Part shown: piece after piece, positions 1 through 7,849 of the stretch
How the letters are laid out: each line of letters begins with the position of its first letter
Numbering within the stretch: the first letter of the stretch is position 1
DNA from: Candidatus Phelpsiimicrobium noxiivivens
Lineage (GTDB): Bacteria > Omnitrophota > Gorgyraeia > Velamenicoccales > Velamenicoccaceae
Length of the DNA stretch: 64,000 nucleotides
Assembly (NCBI GenBank): GCA_001873995.1
Contig: MNVR01000021.1
Coordinates: 1-64,000 of the forward strand
Direction: 5' to 3'
The notes under the pieces: generated by a model
Told to the model about the DNA's origin: nothing
What the model saw: the letters and a program-made list of their open reading frames with translations, nothing else
Databases searched by the model: none
Position numbers and translations under genes: made by a program

Positions 1-54
1 CTTATGGGAATTGGTTTAGCAGGTGCAGCACGTTTAAGACGTAGAACAGCCTAA
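1..54 (+). CDS. PEP-CTERM protein, C-terminal end only (left edge)
   Basis: An open frame enters from the left edge and ends at TAA 52-54. The visible residues are LMGIGLAGAARLRRRTA. A short glycine/alanine hydrophobic stretch followed by an arginine cluster is typical of the last part of a PEP-CTERM sorting signal, as in the next gene, which ends in a full PEP motif. PEP-CTERM proteins are exported and processed by an exosortase. The rest of the protein lies outside the window, so the assignment rests on this tail and the neighbour. Confidence 0.55.
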   Translation, partial: LMGIGLAGAARLRRRTA

Positions 55-103
55 GTCATCCTAAGAAATTGGGGTGGCTTAGTTGTTTTTTACCGGTAAA
101 TGC

Positions 104-153
104 AATTAAGCCTATTCTTCAACTGCGAGAGTAGTAAGGGTAGGCTTAATTTT
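104..153 (+). terminator. possible terminator hairpin after the first PEP-CTERM gene
   Basis: AATTAAGCCTA (104-114) is complementary to TAGGCTTAATT (141-151), followed by a short T run. The loop is long (26 nt), so this could be a weak terminator or a remnant repeat. Confidence 0.4.
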
Positions 154-199
154 GGCCTTATAATTACATACTTTTTATAACTTTTGCATTATGCTTGAA

Positions 200-230
200 T
201 GAGACAAATCATTCTGTTTGATTTGTCTCA
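200..230. repeat. GAGACAAATC palindrome, copy 1 of 3
   Basis: TGAGACAAATCA and TGATTTGTCTCA flank a 7-base loop (TTCTGTT). The same palindrome occurs at 17701-17735 and 38474-38514 with loops AGCAGGA or its complement. It is intergenic here, just upstream of a PEP-CTERM gene. It looks like a dispersed REP-type hairpin. Confidence 0.75.
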
Positions 231-275
231 CTGGAAATAGATCAAAGGCGCTAGTAAAATAAAGCGGAGATAAAA

Positions 276-908
276 ATGAAGAAGGTTTTAATTGCGGTGA
301 TGATGGGATTCTTGGTTTTCGGTTTTGCCAGCTTAGCCAAAGCGGCAATATTTATTGATTTTGATACAATGCCGGAAGTTTTTACGCAAGACGATGGATA
401 CTCAGATGTTTCACATGCCCTTGTTACTTCCTACGGTACCATTAACTTTAATGGCAACATAGACAACACTCTCGATGATGGGTATTCGTATCCAGACAAT
501 ACTACAGGCGTTGGGTATTTTTTGAAAAATACGTGAGACGCGCCTCAGGTTACCATTGATTTTGATTTTGATGTGGCTGCCGTTGATTTTTATTGGTTAG
601 GGATTTATGATATTGAAATGAATGGCGAAGTTGATGATTTTGATGGAAATTTTATTGATGGTGGTTCGGGATATGGTGTGGAAGAATGGGAACATATATT
701 CGCAGGGCCTTTTGCTACACCGGCAAGAAGCATGTCTTTTGGGTCTGATAGCGGCGATGACATGGCAATTGACGATATGACATTTTATTTTGCGAACGAT
801 ACGCTTCCCGCTGGTTTTCAACATGAAAACGTCGTTCCAGAACCGGCATCAATGAGCTTGCTTGGATTAGGGTTGCTTGGATTGGTTCGCAGGTATCGCA
901 GAAAATAA
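276..908 (+). pseudogene. PEP-CTERM exported protein interrupted by an in-frame TGA
   Basis: The frame from ATG 276 starts with a signal peptide (MKKVLIAVMMGFLVFGFASL then AKAA) and runs to TGA 534-536. The same frame continues without any shift to TAA 906-908 and ends in a classic PEP-CTERM signal: VPEPAS, a leucine/glycine hydrophobic segment, then RRYRRK. Without the stop the product would be about 210 residues, acidic and rich in D, G, F and Y, with no recognised catalytic motif. A TGG-to-TGA change (Trp 87) is the simplest explanation. Selenocysteine or readthrough is conceivable, but no supporting structure was seen. It could also be a sequencing error. It should be an exosortase substrate displayed on the surface, associated with the acyltransferase locus that follows. 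Confidence 0.7.
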
Positions 909-935
909 ATATAAGTAACAAGGTGGTCTGAAAAG

Positions 936-963
936 GCGCGGGTTGAAAAACTCGCGCTTTTTT
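936..963 (+). terminator. rho-independent terminator
   Basis: GCGCGGG (936-942) pairs with CTCGCGC (951-957) and is followed by six T residues. It closes the interrupted PEP-CTERM gene. Confidence 0.75.
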
Positions 964-1032
964 ATTGTGTGTAGGTTTATAATTGTGTTTAAATGACCAG
1001 TATTTATTTACAAAACAGCAGTATTTCAAACC

Positions 1033-1061
1033 TGGACAAAGGTTTATAAATATGCTAAATT
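1033..1061 (+). promoter_or_regulatory. promoter of the AbiEi-like gene, predicting a leaderless mRNA
   Basis: TGGACA (1033-1038), a 17-base spacer and TAAATT (1056-1061) form a sigma-70-type promoter. The ATG at 1069 lies 7 bases beyond the -10 box, where transcription would start. Confidence 0.5.
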
Positions 1062-1068
1062 GTCTACT

Positions 1069-1833
1069 ATGGATAGACAAAATAGAAGCATAATAAACAA
1101 TTTGCTTAGAAGCTGGCCCAAAAATACCGTTGCTGTTTATGCTTGGCTTGATGGCCAGGGCGTGTATCGTCAATTAGCCGGGACGTATGTTAAGAGCGGA
1201 TGGATAGAGCGGATAGGGCAAGGCGCTTTTAAGCGGGCGGGAGAAAATGTAGACTGGAGTGGCGGACTATACACATTGCAAACACAGTTAAACATGTTTG
1301 TCCATCCTGCGGGGAAAACCGCTCTTCAATTGCAGGGGGATGCTCATTATCTTCCGGCAAGCTTAAAACAATCAAAGATCGTCCTTTTTGGATCCGAAAA
1401 CGAGAAACTTCCCAAATGGTTTAAAAGCTACAAATGGGAAGTCGCCCTCCGTTATGTGATGACCGGTCTTTTCGGTAAAGATACAGGGTTGGGGCTTACG
1501 GCATATAATTCCGGTAATTATGAGATAAAAATATCATCGTCCGAAAGAGCAGCCATGGAATTATGCTATGACGTTCCTGACCGGGAATCTTTTGATGAGC
1601 TGGATCAGATAATGTCAGGCCTCACAACGCTTCGCCCACTAATGGTCCAAGAGCTCTTAGAGAAATGTGATTCAGTTAAGACGAAAAGGCTATTTATGTG
1701 TTTAGCCGAGAAGTATGATCACGCGTGGGTAAAGAAATTAGATCTTGAAAGAGTTAATTTTGGGGCAGGGAAGAGATCCATCTGTAATAACGGCCACTAT
1801 GACGGCAAATATAAAATAGTTGTTCCAAAATGA
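1069..1833 (+). CDS. AbiEi-family antitoxin-like protein (type IV TA), orphan
   Basis: The 254-residue protein begins with a winged-helix-like region (about residues 5-90: RSIINNLLRSWPKNTVAVYA, then LAGTYVKSGWIERIGQGAFKR) matching the N-terminal domain of AbiEi-type antitoxins. This is followed by the conserved core with GKTALQLQG and a helical C-terminus. Family members repress their own operon and counteract an AbiEii nucleotidyltransferase toxin encoded just downstream. Here no full toxin follows, only a 31-codon frame (1843-1938) before a convergent gene. The start at 1069 is chosen over TTG 1060 because the latter lies inside the -10 region. The C-terminal KRSICNNGHYDGKYKIVVPK stretch is unremarkable. 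Family assignment is by motif memory and is good; activity without a toxin is unknown. Confidence 0.7.
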   Translation: MDRQNRSIINNLLRSWPKNTVAVYAWLDGQGVYRQLAGTYVKSGWIERIGQGAFKRAGENVDWSGGLYTLQTQLNMFVHPAGKTALQLQGDAHYLPASLKQSKIVLFGSENEKLPKWFKSYKWEVALRYVMTGLFGKDTGLGLTAYNSGNYEIKISSSERAAMELCYDVPDRESFDELDQIMSGLTTLRPLMVQELLEKCDSVKTKRLFMCLAEKYDHAWVKKLDLERVNFGAGKRSICNNGHYDGKYKIVVPK

Positions 1834-1842
1834 TCGGAGACC

Positions 1843-1938
1843 ATGAAATGGAAATTAGCCAATTTGGCTAAAATGAATAATGAAAAGCATAAACGGGCGG
1901 TTCATCAGCTGAAAAAGATTATCACAAAGGATAAATAA
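1843..1938 (+). pseudogene. 31-codon frame, possible remnant of the AbiEii toxin C-terminus
   Basis: The frame starts at ATG 1843, 9 bases after the antitoxin stop, and encodes a lysine-rich helix (MKWKLANLAKMNNEKHKRAV then HQLKKIITKDK). AbiEii-type toxins commonly end in such a WKL...NL.K..KHK helix, so this may be what is left after an internal deletion of the partner toxin. The length and position support this, but the match is too short to be certain. It could also be a genuine small gene. Confidence 0.35.
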
Positions 1939-1962
1939 GTTATAAGGCGCCAATTTGGCACT

Positions 1963-3381
1963 TTAGATATATTGGAACTTCTTTTCGTAATTCAGTTCCA
2001 TGCCGTGGGGGAAGTCGCGGTAAGGGTAGATGATGATCTCGGCCTTTGCCGGGATGTTGGTAATAAGCACGTCGCGTATGTGGTTTTCCAATTGTTCCGA
2101 AAGTGGAGTTGTTTTTTTCGTCTGTATCTCAATCCTTAAGCCGGCCTTGCTGTTGGATAGTTTAAAATTTCCCGTGATGTTTTCGGCGATGGTCTTTTCT
2201 TTATAAAGCAGTTCTTTAACGAATTCAGGCCGCAGAGCAAAGCCCTCTTCAAGCGTTATTTTATCCCTGCCCCAGACAGCTGCCAAAGGCAGGCGGACAC
2301 GCGGTGTGTAATCCGCGTAATTAAATGCCGCGAGCGTGTCTTTGAGATGTTTAAAAGAAACGCAGATACCCTCGTCCTTGATGTTATAGCGCACAAGCGG
2401 TATCACGGCTTCTTCCTGGAGATTCGTGAGCACTATATCGGATAAGCCGCGTTCTTTAGGCGACTCCTCAACAAAGAACCTTAAAGGGTTGTATTGCATC
2501 AGGCTTGGCAGGTTGTCAGGGTCGGCTTTGATGAGAGCCTCTCTGAATTTCCTGTCGCGCTGTAAAAGCCGCCGTATTCTGATAAGTTCTTTTGTCTCGT
2601 AGAAAATGTTTAATCCGAATTCAGCTACCCCCAGAGACGAGCCAATAAGGCTTTTGGAATCGGGTTGGTCAGGGTCTACTCCTAATATATCGCAAAAATA
2701 AGTCCTTAAGTTTTCAGGCAGCATTTCTTCGCCTAAAACTATATGCATTTTTAATTTCTTCCACTCAATGCCTGATTCCGCGCCATCTTCAAGGCATTTT
2801 TTGACAAATGAGTTCTCTCCTATGAGTATGATCTGTTCGTATGAGGCGGCAAATGTCTTTATTGCGGATATGACTATGTCCGGCCGGACGCTTGTGTCTG
2901 CTATGGTGACGAGCGATGAGTGTATTTTAACGCCCATAGGCAGGCAGTTGATAAGCAGGGTCTTTTTTCCGCCCACATTGAAAATATAATCCAGCATGAA
3001 ATCAATTGTATCCTGGGACATGGCGGACTCTTTTTTATTGATAAGGCTGTAAGAGAAAAGTCCGCTGTGGCCGGAGCTTGAGACTATTTCGTGGATGTTG
3101 TTTATTTCGCTATCAACACAGAGCTTTTTAATATTGTCAGTGTAGAGCTTGAATGTCTTGTCTTTATCAAGGAGAGGAACCAACTTTTTAAAGTCTTCAA
3201 TAGTTTTGATGGAGGAGACGGGCGCATTGTGTTCTTTTAAGAATTGTTCGTAGGCAGGAACTTTTAAAGCGGCTCTTTGGAATGCCTTCAGGGTCTTTTT
3301 TTCAGAAAGCGCCTTGAGCTTTGTCGGTTCAAGCGAGGCAAGCATTTGTATTGTCAGGTATTTTTTAGTGCGGCGGAACAT
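1963..3381 (-). CDS. PaaK/CapK-like adenylate-forming enzyme
   Basis: The 472-residue protein resembles the phenylacetate-CoA ligase/coenzyme F390 synthetase branch of adenylating enzymes. It has an N-terminal helical region with VPAYEQFL, then an ATP-binding-like SSSGHSG loop (about residue 101) corresponding to the SSGTTG motif. LGEEMLPENLR (about 217) and a GSSLGVAEFG segment (about 247) follow, then a C-terminal mobile domain. Such enzymes activate a carboxylic acid as an acyl-adenylate and pass it to CoA or another acceptor. The substrate cannot be read from sequence. It is the last gene of the minus-strand operon carrying an outer-membrane protein and an ABC exporter, opposite acyltransferase genes, so a role in making an acylated product is plausible. 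The start at 3381 has no obvious Shine-Dalgarno. Confidence 0.7.
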   Translation of the reverse strand: MFRRTKKYLTIQMLASLEPTKLKALSEKKTLKAFQRAALKVPAYEQFLKEHNAPVSSIKTIEDFKKLVPLLDKDKTFKLYTDNIKKLCVDSEINNIHEIVSSSGHSGLFSYSLINKKESAMSQDTIDFMLDYIFNVGGKKTLLINCLPMGVKIHSSLVTIADTSVRPDIVISAIKTFAASYEQIILIGENSFVKKCLEDGAESGIEWKKLKMHIVLGEEMLPENLRTYFCDILGVDPDQPDSKSLIGSSLGVAEFGLNIFYETKELIRIRRLLQRDRKFREALIKADPDNLPSLMQYNPLRFFVEESPKERGLSDIVLTNLQEEAVIPLVRYNIKDEGICVSFKHLKDTLAAFNYADYTPRVRLPLAAVWGRDKITLEEGFALRPEFVKELLYKEKTIAENITGNFKLSNSKAGLRIEIQTKKTTPLSEQLENHIRDVLITNIPAKAEIIIYPYRDFPHGMELNYEKKFQYI

Positions 3382-3409
3382 AGAGAGTTTATAGTTAATA
3401 GGCGAAATA

Positions 3410-4672
3410 TCAAAAAAATAGTTTTAGCTCACAATAATACAGGTTATTACTGTCCTGGAACTCGGAGCCGGGGGTTTCAGCAAAAAGCTGGGCGCCGGCC
3501 TTGGCGTCAAGGTTCTCTTTGATATTATAACTCAATTCGGGGTTGACGAAAGCACTTTTACCATTGATATCATATATGGCCGCTAATTGGGCCTTAAAGA
3601 GCGGGGTAAGTTTGCGCGATATAGAGGCGCTGACGAGATTTTTTTTTGAAGAGAGCCGCTCGCGGGATTCTAATATGGAGCCTGAGAACGCGCTGAAATT
3701 ATTATTAGCCGCGCCGTTATAAAAATATTCCAGGATGATGTTTGTCTCTGAAGAAAAGGTGTGGTCAAGCCCTAAACTCGCGCGAGGGTAGCGCTCTTTA
3801 CCTGCTCTGGTGTAGGTGAACTCGCCCCTTAATCCGGTATTCCAGAGGTAGCCGTCAAAACCGAAACCTAACACTTTTTCTTTGATGTGTTTGGCCGCGA
3901 TCAGCGTTGTATCATACGTGCCTAATTTCTTGTTGAATTTCAGGCCGTAGCTGTCCTGAGCGTTTGTTCTTCCAGGGCCATATAGGATATTCATTCCTGA
4001 AAAATTATTGCTGGATAACTCCACATTCAGCGCGTCAAATCCCACGCGCTCATCTGCTTCAATATCTGAGGGGAGAGGCTGATTAAACAGGTCAAGCGGC
4101 GAGTAAAAACGCATCTTGCCCCAGTCTATGAGCTGTTTGCCAAAGGTTACGCGGCTATGAGGCGATCCAAATTTTAAAAAGGCGCGATGGAGAAGATGGC
4201 GCTCGTAGATATGTTTTGTATCTGTTATGACCTTGTCCGCGTCAAACCAGGCGAGGGTTCTTTGGTTTTTTTGCCTGATAAAATTAAAGTCAGGTGTATT
4301 AGAAAAATCATTGAGCATGAGTTCGTGGTCATATGTGAAATTTGCCTCCAGGTTTTTTGTAAGTTTCGGGGTAAATTCAAGGCGCAGGCGCTGAAGCGCG
4401 TAAAATATGCCTTCTTTGGTGGTTGAGGACTTGGAGAAAGCGGATAGTATTTTGTAGTAACCGGAAAGCACTTCAGTGAGGCCAGCGGCTTGGGTATTGT
4501 TTGTCTGTAGAAAAAAAATAAAGAGGGTGGTAAAGAGGATACGCGTTAATAATTTCGCGCTCCGGCGCCCCTGTGTCCCAGCGTCCCAGTCAAAAGCAGT
4601 TGTTGGGGTTCTGGGAGACCGGGGTTCTGGGGGACTGGATAGCATTTTTCTACGCGATAATCTTGCCATCAT
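3410..4672 (-). CDS. outer-membrane beta-barrel protein (porin-like)
   Basis: The protein of up to 420 residues has a hydrophobic signal segment (LLTRILFTTLFIFFL, then NTQAAG) only after about 45 residues. Alternating amphipathic strands and a terminal aromatic pair (ELKLFF) then mark an outer-membrane barrel. The first 35 or so residues are proline/arginine-rich and are encoded by a repeated GGTTCTGGG-type intergenic sequence (4567-4640), so the natural start may be further in. The frame overlaps the end of the ABC ATPase gene by 23 bases. The position with a LolCDE-like transporter and a LolA-like protein suggests it is the outer-membrane component of an export or lipoprotein-handling system. 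Specific function is unknown. Confidence 0.65.
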   Translation of the reverse strand: MMARLSRRKMLSSPPEPRSPRTPTTAFDWDAGTQGRRSAKLLTRILFTTLFIFFLQTNNTQAAGLTEVLSGYYKILSAFSKSSTTKEGIFYALQRLRLEFTPKLTKNLEANFTYDHELMLNDFSNTPDFNFIRQKNQRTLAWFDADKVITDTKHIYERHLLHRAFLKFGSPHSRVTFGKQLIDWGKMRFYSPLDLFNQPLPSDIEADERVGFDALNVELSSNNFSGMNILYGPGRTNAQDSYGLKFNKKLGTYDTTLIAAKHIKEKVLGFGFDGYLWNTGLRGEFTYTRAGKERYPRASLGLDHTFSSETNIILEYFYNGAANNNFSAFSGSILESRERLSSKKNLVSASISRKLTPLFKAQLAAIYDINGKSAFVNPELSYNIKENLDAKAGAQLFAETPGSEFQDSNNLYYCELKLFF

Positions 4673-5330
4673 GCAGCTGGATCAATGTTTTGGCTTTGTC
4701 CATTACCATCTTGTCGTGGGTGGCAAAGATGAAAGTTATGCCTAAGGTTGAGCCCATGGTTTTCATAAGGTCAATAAGATCTGAGCCTGTCCTGGAGTCT
4801 AAGTTTGCCGTAGGCTCGTCAGCTAATACCAGTTTGGGCTGGGCGAGTATTGCCCTTGCTATGGCAACACGCTGCTGCTGGCCGCCGCTTAATTCACCAG
4901 GCCGCCTGTTTACGCAGTTCTCAAGCCCTAAGTCTTTTAAGATCTGATAAGCTTCGTGTTGCCGTCTTTTATTTGATATGCCCTGTAGCAATGCCACGTA
5001 TTCTGTGTTTTCTATGGCAGTAAGTGTTGTAACGAGGTTATACGCCTGAAAGACAAAACCTATTTTTTTTAAGCGGAACTCTGCCAGTCGCGCGCTATTC
5101 AAAGAAGATAAAAGCGTGCCGTCAACTACGACTTCTCCGCTGGTTGGCGTGTCAAGTGCGCCTATAATGTTTAAAAGCGTTGTTTTGCCTGAGCCTGAAG
5201 GCCCGGCAATAGCCACGAAATCTCCGCTTTCAATCGCTAAGGTAATATCGTCAAGCGCTGTGGAGCGTATGTTTGAGCCTTTTTCAGTATAGGTTTTTGA
5301 CAGGCGCTGGATATTTATAATAGAGCTCAT
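4650..5330 (-). CDS. ABC transporter ATP-binding protein, LolD/MacB type
   Basis: This 226-residue ATPase has all the expected motifs: Walker A GPSGSGKTT (about 40), the Q-loop FVFQAYNLV, signature LSGGQQQRVAIARA (about 143), Walker B LVLADEPTANLD and the switch histidine in FATHDK. LolD/MacB ATPases drive extraction of lipoproteins or export of substrates from the inner membrane, with FtsX-fold permeases. Its start overlaps the permease stop by four bases, so the two are translationally coupled. The next gene (outer-membrane protein) overlaps its 3-prime end. Confidence 0.92.
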   Translation of the reverse strand: MSSIINIQRLSKTYTEKGSNIRSTALDDITLAIESGDFVAIAGPSGSGKTTLLNIIGALDTPTSGEVVVDGTLLSSLNSARLAEFRLKKIGFVFQAYNLVTTLTAIENTEYVALLQGISNKRRQHEAYQILKDLGLENCVNRRPGELSGGQQQRVAIARAILAQPKLVLADEPTANLDSRTGSDLIDLMKTMGSTLGITFIFATHDKMVMDKAKTLIQLHDGKIIA

Positions 5331-6553
5331 ATGTGCCTTATTGCCTCAATAGGTGAAAGCCGAGACGCCTTGAGCGCCGGTATTATTGAGATCGTTATGC
5401 TGACAGTCAGGACTATCAGGCTATAGATAGCGATATCAATCCAGCCTGATCTTGGATAAATAATAGAGTCGTAATAAAGAGTATTCAAAGCGTTTGATAT
5501 TACTGAAAGGTCTATGCCGTTGGCCCCGAAAAATATGACGAGGAGCGTGCCTAAAAGCGCTCCGGTGAATGTCCCTATAAGCCCTAAGAAGAAAGATTCC
5601 GCGGCTACTGTAAAAACTATCTGGCCTGGCCTTGTGCCTAAAGCGAGCATGATGCCGAATTCGCGCGTTCTTTCAAGCACAGCCATAAGTATGGTGTTGA
5701 GTATGCCGGTCGCGACTACGAGCAAGACTATAAAAAGGATGAGGTTCGTGAATACCGCGTCAAATTGGAGCCATTGGTATACCTGGGGCGAGATCTCTTT
5801 CCAATTCAGGACTTCAAATTTTGCCTGGTCTATCTTTGCCTTCAAAATTTTGGTTGCCGCGTCAACTTCTTTAAGGGAGCCTGTCTTTACTGCTATTTCA
5901 GATACTTTGCCGTTCAATACAAGGAGGCTTTGCGCCGCTTTTAGCGTTATTATGGCCAGGCCTTTGTCAATTTCTTCAGCTCCGGTCTCTATAATGCCCG
6001 CTACTTCATAGGCTGCCGCGGCAACACTGCCATCGCTTGCCTGGCTCATTATTACTACTTTGTCGCCAATCTCAGCTTTGAGGTTGCCTGAGAGTTGAGC
6101 GCCTATCAATATTTTGTCGTCATCTCCTTTTTTAAGGAATTCGCCTTTGTTTACGCGTTTATGGATAGTGGAGACATTTTTTTCAGTGACAGGGTCAACA
6201 CCTAAAAGCAGGATGCCCGCTGATCCTTCAGGCGATGAGATAAGCGCGAAATCTTTTACTCTTTCAGAGAAGACGGCTGTTTGCGGTGTTTTTCGCAGGG
6301 CATCTTTAATGGTTTCCAGGCCGCCTAAGCTTTTTTCAACGCTCATATTCTTCTGGAAACCTTTTTTGTGTATCTGTATGTGTCCGATAAGCAGGCCTGT
6401 GTAGTTTTCCGCCATCTGTTGGTCTGCGCCGTTGACAAAACCTTTCAAAAAAATAAGTGAACACAGACCTATAGAAATAGCGGATATCGTGATAAGCGAG
6501 CGCGCAGGGCTGCGCGCGATGTTTCGCCAGGCTATTTTGATGAAGGTAGACAT
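5327..6553 (-). CDS. ABC transporter permease, FtsX/LolCE family
   Basis: The 408-residue protein has one N-terminal membrane helix (IAWRNIARSPARSLITISAI), a large periplasmic domain of about 230 residues, and three C-terminal helices. The FtsX-fold signature TREFGIMLALGTRPGQI lies between them, and the end is LKASRLSPIEAIRHI. This is the usual layout of LolC/LolE and MacB permeases. It is coupled to the ATPase gene by a four-base overlap. The upstream LolA-like gene probably belonged to the same operon, but a repeat-flanked four-helix-bundle gene now separates them. Confidence 0.9.
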   Translation of the reverse strand: MSTFIKIAWRNIARSPARSLITISAISIGLCSLIFLKGFVNGADQQMAENYTGLLIGHIQIHKKGFQKNMSVEKSLGGLETIKDALRKTPQTAVFSERVKDFALISSPEGSAGILLLGVDPVTEKNVSTIHKRVNKGEFLKKGDDDKILIGAQLSGNLKAEIGDKVVIMSQASDGSVAAAAYEVAGIIETGAEEIDKGLAIITLKAAQSLLVLNGKVSEIAVKTGSLKEVDAATKILKAKIDQAKFEVLNWKEISPQVYQWLQFDAVFTNLILFIVLLVVATGILNTILMAVLERTREFGIMLALGTRPGQIVFTVAAESFFLGLIGTFTGALLGTLLVIFFGANGIDLSVISNALNTLYYDSIIYPRSGWIDIAIYSLIVLTVSITISIIPALKASRLSPIEAIRHI

Positions 6554-6556
6554 AAT

Positions 6557-6991
6557 TAGTTTATAGTTTATAGTATATAGGTTATAGTAGGACTAATTCT
6601 TAAGATAATTCCTATAACCATGCAACATCTTGGAAAGCTCTTCGCATCCTTGATAAAAAGTGTCAAATTCTGTTTTGTTAATATATTTTTGTTCTAAACA
6701 AATATATAGGATCGTAACAGCTTCGTATAAAGAACCTATCGATATGTGTATGAAACGGGATAGATCAACGTTTGATTTTCTGCCTTCTCCTTCAGCAATA
6801 TTCAAACTAATAGATACGGACGCCCTATTTAATTGACTAATCAATCCAAATTCTTCGTTTTTTGGAAATTTTTTTGTCAGAGAGTATATATCGCTGGCAA
6901 ATTTTACAGATTCTTTCCAGATGTTTAAGCTTTCAAATTTGAATGCCACGTTTCTATGTCCTATTAACTATACACCATATACTATAAACTA
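6557..6991. mobile_element. TTTATAG inverted-repeat cassette carrying a four-helix-bundle gene
   Basis: AT-rich arms built on TAGTTTATAGTATATAGG (6564-6581) and the inverted CCATATACTATAAACTA (6975-6991) surround a single small gene. The cassette lies between the LolA-like gene and the permease of one minus-strand operon. The right arm even supplies the TAG stop codon of the LolA-like gene. A gene-free copy with the same units lies at 37535-37613. No transposase is present. Confidence 0.55.
6593..6949 (-). CDS. four-helix-bundle protein, 23S intervening-sequence (S23) family
   Basis: The 118-residue protein matches the S23/four-helix-bundle family: FESLNIWKESVKFASDIYSL near the start, FPKNEEFGLISQLNRASVSI with SLNIAEGEGRK in the middle, and FIHISIGSLYEAVTI towards the end. 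Members were first seen in intervening sequences of 23S rRNA genes. Relatives related to Avd of diversity-generating retroelements are thought to bind nucleic acid. Here it is enclosed by inverted AT-rich repeats and splits an operon, as if carried on a small element. Biochemical role is unknown. Confidence 0.85.
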   Translation of the reverse strand: MAFKFESLNIWKESVKFASDIYSLTKKFPKNEEFGLISQLNRASVSISLNIAEGEGRKSNVDLSRFIHISIGSLYEAVTILYICLEQKYINKTEFDTFYQGCEELSKMLHGYRNYLKN

Positions 6992-7750
6992 CTTACTTCT
7001 CAAGTTTTGCAGGCTGAATACGCTGTCGTCAATGGGCTTATTATAGACGACTTTGTCGTCAACTTCAATTATGGTGGCGTGGCCTTGTTTGGCTTCTGAC
7101 TTCATCTCCCAATAAGTAGGTATAAAACGATCGGATATTTTTTTGACCCTGGAGTATTTGAGCGTTTTTATCAGTTTATCGCCCTTGCCGTAAAACTCAT
7201 CGCGCACCGGCGTAAAATCTTTTTTATTGATACGCATTATCCTTTTGTACCAGATAACGGCAGAGCCTGGTTTAGGCGTAAGCTCAATTACATATACATC
7301 CTGGCCATCAGAGTTTTCTTCCGCGAGCAGTTTGTGCGTGTAGTCGTTGACAATGCTCGCTTCTTTGACTAAGTCGTCGTTGGCAAAGTCTGAACCCATC
7401 CATGGCTGAAGCATCATTGAGGGAGGTATTTTTATTGTGCGCTCAACGCTGGGCAGGTAGTTCCACATCTCATTTTTTACGCGCAGGGTTGTCGTGTCTT
7501 TTTCTTTTGCGGGGGAGAGTATGCGGATAAACATCTTGTCGCGGCCGCGGCTTACGACATATAGCTCAAGGCGCCTCTCCCAGTTAGGCGTTATGATGGC
7601 CATGGTGTATTTGCCTTCCTGGGTGTCGCCTCTCATTAAGTCGTCAGAGTGTTTGACAATATCCTGCGGGGAAAGCTCTTGGCTAAATAAAAATGAAGGT
7701 AGCCATAATAGGAAGATAAAAATGGCATATACAAAAAGCGCCTTTTTCAT
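6989..7750 (-). CDS. LolA-like outer-membrane lipoprotein-sorting protein
   Basis: The 253-residue protein has a signal peptide (MKKALFVYAIFIFLLWLPSF, then LFSQE). A LolA-like half-barrel domain follows with LKVKNEMW-type strands, SPAKEKDTTTLRVKNEMWNY, a PPSMMLQPWMGSDFANDDLV segment, and KPGSAVIWYKRIMRI. This is the expanded LolA-like family often encoded beside MacB/LolCDE-type exporters. It probably shuttles a hydrophobic substrate across the periplasm. The start at 7750 is preferred over the ATG at 7759, because the latter overlaps the -10 box TATAAT (7763-7758) of a strong promoter. This makes the mRNA leaderless. The stop codon TAG lies inside the flanking repeat. Confidence 0.85.
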   Translation of the reverse strand: MKKALFVYAIFIFLLWLPSFLFSQELSPQDIVKHSDDLMRGDTQEGKYTMAIITPNWERRLELYVVSRGRDKMFIRILSPAKEKDTTTLRVKNEMWNYLPSVERTIKIPPSMMLQPWMGSDFANDDLVKEASIVNDYTHKLLAEENSDGQDVYVIELTPKPGSAVIWYKRIMRINKKDFTPVRDEFYGKGDKLIKTLKYSRVKKISDRFIPTYWEMKSEAKQGHATIIEVDDKVVYNKPIDDSVFSLQNLRSK

Positions 7751-7757
7751 ATAACTC

Positions 7758-7836
7758 ATTATATTTCATATAGATAAAAAGTCAAACTGAGATTATAAAG
7801 TGCAGGGTTGACTGATGCCCGGGGCTGTGATAAGGT
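7758..7836. promoter_or_regulatory. divergent promoter pair between the LolA-like and acyltransferase genes
   Basis: Minus strand: TTGACT (7785-7780), 16-base spacer, TATAAT (7763-7758), then the start codon 7 bases on. Plus strand: TTGACT (7808-7813), 17-base spacer, TAAGGT (7831-7836), then the ATG at 7850. The two halves of the locus should fire from adjacent sigma-70-type promoters and give mRNAs with little or no leader. Confidence 0.6.
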
Positions 7837-7849
7837 AATGCTTGTCATT

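Noticed and set aside
534-536. TGA in the PEP-CTERM gene as a selenocysteine codon
   Set aside because: No SECIS-like hairpin was evident right after it, the family has no selenoproteins known to me, and a Trp-to-stop change explains it more simply.
715-1173. Long minus-strand frame over the PEP-CTERM end and AbiEi start
   Set aside because: It overlaps a sorting signal, a terminator and a promoter on the plus strand and its product shows no domain.
7808-7849. Longer N-terminus of the first acyltransferase from TTG 7808
   Set aside because: This TTG is the promoter -35 box and the extra residues do not align with the paralogue.
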